A stretch of 6,003 nucleotides of DNA from Candidatus Nitrosotenuis sp. (GTDB taxonomy: Archaea; Thermoproteota; Nitrososphaeria; Nitrososphaerales; Nitrosopumilaceae), in NCBI GenBank assembly GCA_023252015.1, contig JAHEXS010000073.1:1-6003 (forward strand). The letters run 5' to 3'. Shown here in pieces: positions 1-5,681 of the stretch (within the stretch, counting starts at the first letter, position 1; the number at the start of each line of letters is the position of its first letter). The translations under genes were made by a program, and so were the position numbers. The notes under the pieces are model-generated. The model ran no database searches, was not told the origin of the DNA, and was given only the letters and a program-made list of their open reading frames with translations.

Positions 1-1592
1 ACCCATTTTGATAGCAACTCTGGACCTCTTACCGAAACAAAGTTTGCCTCGCTTTCAGTAGCTACTGCCTTTGCAAGCAATGTCTTGCCTACCCCGCTTA
101 CTCCGTGAAGCAAAATTCCACGCGGCATTTTGTGACCTAGTCTTTCATACAGTGCTGGATACTTCATTGGCCACTCTACTGCCTCTTGGAGCTGCTGTTT
201 TACCTCCTTTAGTCCTCCAATGTCATCCCACTTGACATCCGGATTTTCTATGAACACTTCCCGCATTCCTGATGGTGTAACTTCGATCAGTGCCTTTTGG
301 AAATCTTCATTGTTTACTATTAGCTTGTCCAGCGTTTCTGGAGGAACTTTCTCGTCTTCCAAATTTAGTTCAGGAAGCAATCTTCTTAGGCACTTCATTG
401 CTGCTTCCTTGCACAAGTATTCCAAGTCTGCTCCAACATAGCCGTGGCTTACTGAAGCAATCTTGTCTACATCAACATAATTCAAATCATTTTCTTCTGT
501 AACTAGTGGCATGTTTCTGGTATGAATATTTAGAATGTCTTTTCTTCCCTTCTTATCTGGTACTTTGATCTCAATTTCCCTGTCAAATCTTCCAGGCCTT
601 CTTAGTGCAGGATCAATTGCATTTGGTCTGTTTGTTGCAGCAATGACAATTACCTTGCCCCTTGCTTCAAGACCATCCATGAGTGAAAGCATTTGTGAAA
701 CTACTCTTCGTTCTACCTCTCCTGTGACCTCTTCTCTTTTTGGAGCAATCGAATCAATTTCATCTACGAAAATTATTGACGGTGCCTTCTCTCTTGCCTC
801 TTTGAAAATCTCTCTTAATCTTGCCTCGCTTTCACCGTAAAACTTGCTCATTATTTCTGGACCTGATATGCTGATAAAGTGAGCATTACTTTCATTGGCT
901 ACTGCCTTTGCAAGCAATGTCTTGCCTGTACCTGGAGGGCCGTACAAGAGGACTCCCTTCGGTGCCTCAACTCCAAGTTTTTCGAAAATCTCAGGATGTC
1001 TTAACGGTAACTCAATCATCTCTCGTACTTTTTTAATTTCATCGGTAAGGCCGCCAATGTCCTCATAAGTTACTTGAGGTACGCCTCTTAGCGTTTCACC
1101 TTTTTCTGCAATATGGAAAACAGTTTTTTGTGTAACAAGGACTGCGTCTGCTGCCGGAGTAACGCCAATTACTTGAAATGTTAAACGACCGCCAAAATAT
1201 GGAACCATTACATTGTCGCCTTTAATCAGGGGTACACTTTCCAAGGCATCTGCAAGGTAGCGTTCGTCTATTGGTGGAATTGCCTCTAGTGGAGCAACTA
1301 CTACTTTTTCTGCAGCAACTGCCTTGATTTTTCTTACGGTTATCGTGTCGCCAATTGCTATTCCTGCATTATTTCTGCCAAGACCGTCAATTCTGATTAT
1401 CCCCTTACCCTCGTCTGATGGGTACAGTGGAAGACATTTTGCAACCGTTCTTCGCTTACCCTTGATCTCAATTACATCTCCTGTTGATGCATTTAGCGTA
1501 TCCATGGAATCATAATCAATTCTGGCCACGCCTCGACCAACATCTCTGGTATATGCCTCTAAAACTTTGAGAGAAAGGGCGCTTTGACTCAT
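1..1592 (-). CDS. cdc48: CDC48/VAT-type AAA+ ATPase, 3' end off the window
   Basis: This is the first 530 codons of a hexameric AAA+ unfoldase of the CDC48/p97/VAT family, a cytosolic ATPase that remodels or unfolds proteins, in archaea often for the proteasome. Domains in order: N-terminal double-psi barrel (about residues 4-87), CDC48 domain 2 (about 105-170), the D1 ATPase and the start of D2 (from about 450). D1 has Walker A GPPGTGKT (218-225), Walker B ending in DEID (277-280) and the arginine-finger segment GRFDRE (334-339; R335, R338). D2 has an unusual Walker A, GVSGVGKT (497-504), and the window cuts it just after GPELLSKW. Family members have about 720-760 residues, so roughly 200 are missing. 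The ATG at 1592 begins MSQSALSLKVLEAYTRDVGR, a normal CDC48 N-terminus, and lies about 25 bp from a TATA-like box. It is divergent from rpl2. The family assignment is certain; the substrates are unknown. Confidence 0.97.
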   Translation of the reverse strand, partial: MSQSALSLKVLEAYTRDVGRGVARIDYDSMDTLNASTGDVIEIKGKRRTVAKCLPLYPSDEGKGIIRIDGLGRNNAGIAIGDTITVRKIKAVAAEKVVVAPLEAIPPIDERYLADALESVPLIKGDNVMVPYFGGRLTFQVIGVTPAADAVLVTQKTVFHIAEKGETLRGVPQVTYEDIGGLTDEIKKVREMIELPLRHPEIFEKLGVEAPKGVLLYGPPGTGKTLLAKAVANESNAHFISISGPEIMSKFYGESEARLREIFKEAREKAPSIIFVDEIDSIAPKREEVTGEVERRVVSQMLSLMDGLEARGKVIVIAATNRPNAIDPALRRPGRFDREIEIKVPDKKGRKDILNIHTRNMPLVTEENDLNYVDVDKIASVSHGYVGADLEYLCKEAAMKCLRRLLPELNLEDEKVPPETLDKLIVNNEDFQKALIEVTPSGMREVFIENPDVKWDDIGGLKEVKQQLQEAVEWPMKYPALYERLGHKMPRGILLHGVSGVGKTLLAKAVATESEANFVSVRGPELLSKW

Positions 1593-1611
1593 AGCATTAA
1601 AACCGAAGCGT

Positions 1612-1623
1612 ATTTTTTATATC
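1612..1623 (-). promoter_or_regulatory. TATA-like box of cdc48
   Basis: Read on the minus strand, GATATAAAAAAT is centred about 25 bp upstream of the cdc48 ATG at 1592. That spacing would put the transcription start at or very near the ATG, giving a leaderless mRNA, and no Shine-Dalgarno-like sequence precedes the start. Box and spacing are seen; promoter function is inferred. Confidence 0.6.
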
Positions 1624-1654
1624 TTTGTCGTATCATGGGTCCACCAAAACAAAG

Positions 1655-1663
1655 CTTAAAATC
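1655..1663 (+). promoter_or_regulatory. TATA-like box of rpl2
   Basis: CTTAAAATC, preceded by the purine-rich AAAG that could serve as a TFB recognition element, is centred 27 bp upstream of the rpl2 ATG at 1686. Transcription would then start near the ATG. The match to a TATA box is weaker than at cdc48. The two divergent boxes share a 93-bp intergenic region but do not overlap. Confidence 0.5.
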
Positions 1664-1685
1664 ATAATGCCTAGGAACCAACGAA

Positions 1686-2435
1686 ATGGGTAAGCGACCA
1701 CTAGTTAGGAGACGCGGACGGGGAGGCATGCAGTTTAGGGCATCCGTCACTGGTAAGCTTGCACCGGCAAAATACCCAAGCTTCGATCTGGCCGAAGATC
1801 GCAGAGGAGAGGTAATTGATTTGGTTCATGAAAGGGGCAGGGATGCACCTTTGGCCAAAGTCAGATTTGAAAATGGTTCTGTTTCTATGATTCCGGCGGT
1901 TTTGGGAACCAAAATAGGTTCAACTATTAGATTTTCACTTAATGCAGAAATTGTAAACGGTAACGTGATTAGCATACAAAACATTCCTGACGGTACTATA
2001 GTGTGCAATGTCGAAAAGCACTATGGGGATGGAGGCGCTATTGCAAAAACTGCAGGAAACTCTGCTACCGTATTTTCGCACACCACAGATGGAGTAATGT
2101 TAAAACTTCCTTCAGGTAATTTTGTCGTTCTAAATCCAAAAAATAGGGCCATGATTGGCGTGCTTGCTGGTGGAGGCACATCCGAAAGACCGTTCCTCAA
2201 CGCAGGCAACAAGTGGCGCAGATATAGATCAAAAGGACGAAAATACCCAATTGTTAGAGGTGTTGCACAAGCAGCCTACGTCCATCCACACGGTGGTGGA
2301 AGACACCAACATGTTGGACAAAGCTCGACTGTTGCAAGAGATACGCCGCCTGGAGCTAAAGTGGGTAGCATTGCCGCAAGAAAGACTGGAAGATCTAAGG
2401 TAGCAAGAAAGATCAAAATACAGGGAAGAACATAA
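1686..2435 (+). CDS. rpl2: Large ribosomal subunit protein L2 (uL2)
   Basis: uL2 is a large-subunit protein that binds 23S rRNA near the peptidyl transferase centre and is needed for subunit association. The 249 residues fit the archaeal family length (about 240). The basic N-terminus MGKRPLVRRRGRGG is typical. It is followed by the OB-fold RNA-binding domain (about 35-110), with IQNIPDGTIVCNVE (about 97-110), and by the SH3-like C-terminal domain (about 115-235) with LNPKNRAMIGVLAGGG, KWRRYRSKGRKYP and PPGAKVGSIAARKTGR. The signature loop near the catalytic centre reads GVAQAAYVHPHGGGRHQH (193-209 region) instead of the more usual GVAMNxVDHPxGGG; His200 is kept but the preceding Asp is Val199. 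It stands alone, outside a ribosomal protein cluster, as far as the window shows. The ATG is supported by the family N-terminus and TATA spacing. Confidence 0.97.
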   Translation: MGKRPLVRRRGRGGMQFRASVTGKLAPAKYPSFDLAEDRRGEVIDLVHERGRDAPLAKVRFENGSVSMIPAVLGTKIGSTIRFSLNAEIVNGNVISIQNIPDGTIVCNVEKHYGDGGAIAKTAGNSATVFSHTTDGVMLKLPSGNFVVLNPKNRAMIGVLAGGGTSERPFLNAGNKWRRYRSKGRKYPIVRGVAQAAYVHPHGGGRHQHVGQSSTVARDTPPGAKVGSIAARKTGRSKVARKIKIQGRT

Positions 2436-2441
2436 AAATTC

Positions 2442-2449
2442 TTTTTTTT
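2442..2449 (+). terminator. Oligo-T terminator after rpl2
   Basis: Eight consecutive T residues begin seven bases after the rpl2 stop codon. Oligo-T on the coding strand is the common intrinsic termination signal in archaea. The next gene has its own TATA-like sequence just downstream, which fits transcription of rpl2 ending here. No stable hairpin precedes it. Confidence 0.6.
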
Positions 2450-2456
2450 CAAACCC

Positions 2457-2463
2457 TAAAATT
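2457..2463 (+). promoter_or_regulatory. Possible TATA box of acylphosphatase gene
   Basis: TAAAATT, centred at 2460, would direct transcription from about 2485-2487. That is downstream of the ATG at 2469 and just upstream of the ATG at 2493, so it favours the second ATG as the true start. It is a weak match. Confidence 0.4.
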
Positions 2464-2492
2464 GATTAATGCCAAGGCTCGATTCTTTTCAA

Positions 2493-2771
2493 ATGGCAAA
2501 GCAGCGACTCCATCTTTTCATTAGCGGTAAGGTACAAGGTGTATTTTTTCGCCAAGCAATGAAAGTTGCTGCAAAAAAGAATCACGTTTTTGGTTGGGTC
2601 AAGAATCTAAAGGACAATAGGGTGGAAGCTGTGCTGGAAGGAGAAGACATCAATGTCGGCAATGTTGTGGAATGGTGCCATGCGGGACCAGCAAACGCGC
2701 GTGTGGATGACGTTGAAATAATAAATGAAAAACATAAGAACGAATTTACAAAGTTTGATGTTCTTTACTAG
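2493..2771 (+). CDS. acyP: Acylphosphatase
   Basis: A small cytosolic enzyme of the acylphosphatase family, which hydrolyses acyl phosphates such as acetyl or carbamoyl phosphate; its role in the cell is often unclear. Counted from the ATG at 2493 it has 92 residues, the normal family length. The active-site loop SGKVQGVFFR (11-20) ends in the catalytic Arg20. Asn38 in GWVKNLKDNRVEA is the second catalytic residue, and the 18-residue spacing matches the family. The motif EWCHAGPANARVDDVEI follows near the C-terminus. An in-frame ATG at 2469 would add eight residues; I prefer 2493 because MAKQRLHLFISG is a usual N-terminus and the TATA-like sequence lies too close to 2469. The gene follows rpl2 after a terminator and converges on the next gene, overlapping it by four bases. 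Confidence 0.92.
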   Translation: MAKQRLHLFISGKVQGVFFRQAMKVAAKKNHVFGWVKNLKDNRVEAVLEGEDINVGNVVEWCHAGPANARVDDVEIINEKHKNEFTKFDVLY

Positions 2772-3097
2772 CGAATTGTATTGTATGCATCCTGTATCAG
2801 TTTCTTAGTTTCAGCCAAGTCATCACCAGTCCTTACTGTGATTGTTTTTTGTGGCTCCTTTCTATCGCGTTGAATCTTTATGATTATCTCTTCCAGTCCT
2901 GGCTCCAGGTCTGCAAACCATCTAAAAGATAACGACTTGCCAAAAACCACTCTGTGAGCACGCACATCTTCTATTACATTATTGCCCAAAGCAATGCAGT
3001 ATTCTCTGAGGGAGTCAAAGGTAGGCAATATGGATGGCTTGATTTGAGTCTTGAAGATTTCATACGTTCTTTTTTGTCCCTGGAAAAACCCATCCAT
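2768..3097 (-). CDS. Small protein of unknown function, possibly DUF5655-like
   Basis: A 109-residue soluble protein with no signal peptide or membrane segment. It begins MDGFFQGQKRTYEIF. The middle part, with YCIALGNNVIEDVRAHRVVF and SFRWFADLEP, and the end, DDLAETKKLIQDAYNTIR, resemble DUF5655 proteins, small alpha/beta proteins of unknown function. This is pattern recall, not a search, so function is left open. The reading frame stays open upstream to 3262, but those 55 codons lie wholly or partly in the SRP RNA gene and are not protein-like. The ATG at 3097 lies 26 bp from a good TATA box that sits between the RNA gene and this one, which fixes the start. The TAG stop overlaps the TAG of the convergent acylphosphatase gene. 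Confidence 0.75.
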   Translation of the reverse strand: MDGFFQGQKRTYEIFKTQIKPSILPTFDSLREYCIALGNNVIEDVRAHRVVFGKSLSFRWFADLEPGLEEIIIKIQRDRKEPQKTITVRTGDDLAETKKLIQDAYNTIR

Positions 3098-3118
3098 AAG
3101 CCATAATGTGAAACGAAC

Positions 3119-3128
3119 TATATAATTT
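3119..3128 (-). promoter_or_regulatory. TATA box of the 109-residue protein gene
   Basis: AAATTATATA on the minus strand is centred 26 bp upstream of the ATG at 3097 and about eight bases beyond the 3' end of the SRP RNA. It implies a leaderless mRNA and shows that this gene is transcribed separately from the RNA upstream. Confidence 0.6.
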
Positions 3129-3135
3129 GAAATAA

Positions 3136-3455
3136 GTGGTAGTAGACCCGCCAGTTCCAGTCTAGACAGATAGTCCCATCTCAAGACGCACAAGATCCGC
3201 CACGTTGACGAAGTAGCGTGGGTACTTTGCCTTAGGATTGCTCCCTCCCGGACCTCATCCATTTCGGCAATTCGATCTTGGGAACTATCCCTTCGGACAG
3301 TCCCAGGCCTGCATCCACCCGCTTCGGCGTGATTTCATTTCAGTACATCAAGCAGGATTTATCCACCTAGAGATTTATCCAGCAGTTACTGACCTCTGCA
3401 TAGAGCCGGTTTCAGAATAGGGCACGGCTAGCACCCCGATCCTACCTACTACCAC
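3136..3455 (-). ncRNA. ffs: Signal recognition particle 7S RNA
   Basis: About 320 nt, the RNA scaffold of the signal recognition particle, which with SRP54 and SRP19 targets ribosomes making membrane or secreted proteins to the membrane. The ends pair perfectly as helix 1: GUGGUAGUAG (3455-3446) with CUACUACCAC (3145-3136). Helix 6 is GGGACUGUCC-GAAG-GGAUAGUUCCC (3304-3280) with a GNAR tetraloop, the SRP19 site. Helix 8 has the nearly universal SRP54-binding block around 3254-3227, with GGUCCGGGAGGGAGCA then AAGGCA, a GGGA tetraloop and GGAU/AUCC closing pairs. CAAGAUC (3280-3274) pairs with GAUCUUG (3197-3191). In helix 5, UCUAGGUGGAUAAAUCC pairs with GGGACUAUCUGUCUAGA. The Alu domain occupies the first 80 nt or so. 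GC content is visibly higher than in the flanks. Only a weak T-rich stretch (UUAUUUC) follows the 3' end. Exact ends are inferred from helix 1 and promoter spacing. Confidence 0.95.
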
Positions 3456-3474
3456 ATGTCATTAGAACCCAATG

Positions 3475-3482
3475 TTATATTT
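3475..3482 (-). promoter_or_regulatory. TATA box of SRP RNA
   Basis: AAATATAA on the minus strand is centred about 24 bp upstream of the inferred 5' end at 3455. It lies in the 35-bp gap after the stop codon of the thiolation gene, so the RNA has its own promoter. Confidence 0.65.
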
Positions 3483-3490
3483 GCATTAGG

Positions 3491-4396
3491 TTAATCCTTG
3501 AGATTAACAATCATCTTACACACAGAACAAATCTTGCCTGTACACTCGTTTCCACAGTTGAGGCATGATGTCTTTTGCTTGTAATTGGAATCGCCCACAA
3601 TCTGTGAAAGTTTTAGAACCGACTTGTACATGTTGTTTTTTATGCCGCTGTGAGCGTTTTCCAGCTTATTGAGAAATTCCCGAATCTCCGTTCGTATTCC
3701 CTCGTTCATGTGAGGACACGGCTCTGTTTGGAAAGGAAGATTGTTTGTAAATGCATAAAACACAATTTCGGATTCGTAAATTTCACAAAATGGCTTTATT
3801 TTTCGAATTGAATTATCCGAAGTATCTGGATCCATCCACCCAATTTTGTTAGTGTCTCCAGATAGAGTATTTATGATAAATGTCTGCAATGTGTCATCCA
3901 GGTTGTGACCCGTTGCTATTGCATTTGCACCGGTGTCTCTTGTTGCATGATCCATTGCCCTTCTTCTGAATGTGCCACAAATGGTGCATGATGACATTTT
4001 TTCCTCATCTCGTAGTTTTAGTGATTCATCAAGCGTAAGATCAAACAAATCTTTGTATGTGTACACCGAGTGACTCACTCCTAGGTCTTTGCAGAACTTT
4101 CTTACAATTTCTAGGGCCTCTTCTCTATACCCTGGAATCCCCTCATCAATCGTTATGGCGTGAATTCTAAAATTGTGGTTTTTTGCCATTTTTGATAACA
4201 CGTGTAGTAACGCAAGTGAGTCCTTTCCTCCTGATACTGCAACACACACAAGCTCGCCGTTTTGTATCATGTTGTATTTTGAGATTGTTTTTGCAACCTT
4301 TCTTAGAATGGAGTTTGAAAAACACTCTGAGCAAAGATTTTCACCAGAATATTTTCTGGAATAAACTGCGGTGTTTTCACATCTGTCACATTTCAC
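3491..4396 (-). CDS. ncsA: tRNA 2-thiolation enzyme, TtuA/NcsA/Ctu1 family
   Basis: An ATP-dependent sulfurtransferase that adenylates a tRNA uridine and replaces its 2-oxygen with sulfur, normally using a ubiquitin-like sulfur carrier. The 301 residues match the family (about 300-320). In order: N-terminal zinc finger (Cys3, Cys6, Cys22, Cys25); PP-loop ATP site SGGKDS (55-60); Cys137 and Cys140 in SSCTICGTFRR, which with Cys227 (EPCPH) match the three ligands of the catalytic [4Fe-4S] cluster; GHNLDD (163-168); and a C-terminal zinc finger (Cys278, Cys281, Cys290, Cys293). All key residues are present. The target may be U34 of Lys/Glu/Gln tRNAs (NcsA/Ctu1) or U54 (TtuA); U34 seems likelier in a mesophile, so the symbol is tentative. 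The start is GTG at 4396: an in-frame stop lies seven codons upstream, and the next in-frame ATG (Met43) would remove the zinc finger. Confidence 0.93.
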   Translation of the reverse strand: MKCDRCENTAVYSRKYSGENLCSECFSNSILRKVAKTISKYNMIQNGELVCVAVSGGKDSLALLHVLSKMAKNHNFRIHAITIDEGIPGYREEALEIVRKFCKDLGVSHSVYTYKDLFDLTLDESLKLRDEEKMSSCTICGTFRRRAMDHATRDTGANAIATGHNLDDTLQTFIINTLSGDTNKIGWMDPDTSDNSIRKIKPFCEIYESEIVFYAFTNNLPFQTEPCPHMNEGIRTEIREFLNKLENAHSGIKNNMYKSVLKLSQIVGDSNYKQKTSCLNCGNECTGKICSVCKMIVNLKD

Positions 4397-4414
4397 AGTT
4401 TTAGTTTTGATAAC

Positions 4415-4424
4415 CTAAATTTAA
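4415..4424 (-). promoter_or_regulatory. TATA-like box of the tRNA thiolation gene
   Basis: TTAAATTTAG on the minus strand is centred about 24 bp upstream of the GTG at 4396, inside the 39-bp gap after the protease gene. It supports a leaderless mRNA starting at the GTG and independent transcription from the upstream protease gene. Confidence 0.5.
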
Positions 4425-4435
4425 CGATAAGCAAA

Positions 4436-5638
4436 CTAGATGGTAAACCAGCCTGATTTTATATATGACAAAGCAATGTTGAGGCCAAACAATGCAAACG
4501 TGAACGCATAGATTGCCCACATTGTCCTGTTTACCACTAAATCCGACAATTTTTTGTCTATGATACTATGGATGAATTTTCCGCCATCCAATATTGGAAG
4601 GGGAAGCATGTTTATGATTCCAATGAAAAATGAAATCATCCACAACCATAATAAAAACATGGAAATCTCTGGGTTTTTCCATTCAATGAAGTGGTATACT
4701 GGTTTGTAGGCAAATGTGTTATCACGTATTATTCCAATTAGTCCCTTTTTTGGATCATCTGGAGATGAAGATATCACTATCTGGAATTGCATTTGTTTTC
4801 CATCTCTAGATGCAGTAACAATAGCAGTGTCACCTGGTTCCAGTTTGACTTTGGTAAAATCAAATGGCGTAACTATCGGAGTATCGTTAATTGCAGTGAT
4901 GATGTCATTTGCCTTAAGTCCTGCCTTTTCTGCACCGGTTCCAGGCATTATGGATAACACTGCAACACCTTGTGGTGAATCATAAAACGCACCTCTGATT
5001 GGCTCCGGCACTATGATTGCAAAAAGTGGATTTGTGAGCAAGACGGCACCCAATGCCAAAGCAAAAATTACATTTGCCGTTGCGCCTGCACCTATTACTC
5101 TCAGCTTTGATATTTTTTTTGCCTTGTTAAACTCCTCATCATCCGGCTCGACAAAGCCTGCAAACATTGCAATAAAAATAGCAAAACCTCCTGTTTTGAT
5201 TTTGATTTTTTCTAGCGTAGCTACAATTCCATGTGCACCTTCATGAACTACAAGGACGATTGGTATTGAAAGGAGAAAATACAATATTGACGGGGCCGAT
5301 GTCAGGGTTACTCCAGGTATCAGTACAGTAAGCTGGGAAAACTCTGCAGGCCTGCTAAAGAACTTTGCAATGTTATCTAGGAGAAACCAAAAGGCAAATC
5401 CCATCATGATAAAGCCGGCAATAACGCTAACATCTGCAAATACGCGAACCCCTCTTCTTGTCCTGCCTAACACCCTGGTTAGAACCGCCTGAATTTGGGC
5501 GTTTTTGTAGGTCAAACTGTATGGCTTCATCTCAAAGCCGTGTTTTTCCAACTTTAGACCCTTAGCTGTAAGAAATATTGCTACCCATGCTATTAGAACA
5601 TAAATTATAGCGTTTTGCGACAGAAAATCAAAATTCAA
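4436..5638 (-). CDS. Site-2-type intramembrane metalloprotease (M50) with PDZ domain
   Basis: A zinc protease of the S2P/RseP family (peptidase M50) that cuts substrates within the membrane, often to release regulators or clear signal peptides; its substrate here is unknown. It has 400 residues. A first membrane helix (about 10-25) is followed by a cytosolic stretch, a helix at about 69-88, and the catalytic helix with HEGAH (132-136; metal ligands His132 and His136, catalytic Glu133). GAGATANVIFALALG (183-197) is the usual second motif. A PDZ domain (about 222-290, with GTGAEKAGLKANDIITAIND) comes next, then a helix leading into NMLPLPILDGG (343-353), where Asp351 is the third zinc ligand, and a last helix (about 373-391). 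The best start is TTG at 5638; an in-frame TGA lies eight codons upstream, and the first in-frame ATG (codon 37, at 5530) would lose the first membrane helix. Start confidence is moderate. Confidence 0.92.
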   Translation of the reverse strand: MNFDFLSQNAIIYVLIAWVAIFLTAKGLKLEKHGFEMKPYSLTYKNAQIQAVLTRVLGRTRRGVRVFADVSVIAGFIMMGFAFWFLLDNIAKFFSRPAEFSQLTVLIPGVTLTSAPSILYFLLSIPIVLVVHEGAHGIVATLEKIKIKTGGFAIFIAMFAGFVEPDDEEFNKAKKISKLRVIGAGATANVIFALALGAVLLTNPLFAIIVPEPIRGAFYDSPQGVAVLSIMPGTGAEKAGLKANDIITAINDTPIVTPFDFTKVKLEPGDTAIVTASRDGKQMQFQIVISSSPDDPKKGLIGIIRDNTFAYKPVYHFIEWKNPEISMFLLWLWMISFFIGIINMLPLPILDGGKFIHSIIDKKLSDLVVNRTMWAIYAFTFALFGLNIALSYIKSGWFTI

Positions 5639-5650
5639 ATTAATTGCTAC

Positions 5651-5660
5651 TTTTTTTAAT
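5651..5660 (+). promoter_or_regulatory. AT-rich promoter box of cutA, perhaps shared with protease gene
   Basis: TTTTTTTAAT is centred 26 bp upstream of the cutA ATG at 5682, the spacing of an archaeal TATA box for a leaderless mRNA. On the minus strand the same bases read ATTAAAAAAA, about 18 bp upstream of the protease TTG, which is closer than expected. It is the only AT-rich core in the 43-bp divergent gap. Confidence 0.45.
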
Positions 5661-5681
5661 CACGGACATTTATCGTTTGCT

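Noticed and set aside
220..840. Several open frames on the plus strand, up to about 100 codons
   Set aside because: They lie entirely antisense to the strongly conserved cdc48 coding sequence and show no domain or protein-like composition.
1324..1515. A 63-codon plus-strand frame
   Set aside because: It is antisense to the N-terminal domain of cdc48, with no promoter or recognisable motif.
1593..1685. Possible small gene or RNA in the 93-bp divergent gap
   Set aside because: Only two promoter-like boxes are visible; there is no stable hairpin, tRNA-like fold or coding frame.
1667..1693. An eight-codon upstream frame (ATG to TAA) overlapping the rpl2 start
   Set aside because: The predicted rpl2 transcription start is at or near 1686, so this ATG would lie upstream of the mRNA.
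1826..2403. Frames antisense to or out of phase with rpl2
   Set aside because: They are shadows of a certain ribosomal protein gene and match nothing.
3238..3420. A 60-codon plus-strand frame
   Set aside because: It is antisense to the SRP RNA; the RNA structure explains the sequence.
4173..4404. Two plus-strand frames of 63 and 73 codons
   Set aside because: They are antisense to the N-terminal half of the thiolation gene, whose zinc finger and PP-loop motifs are unmistakable.
4716..5246. Two plus-strand frames of 77 and 89 codons
   Set aside because: They are antisense to the PDZ and membrane segments of the protease gene.
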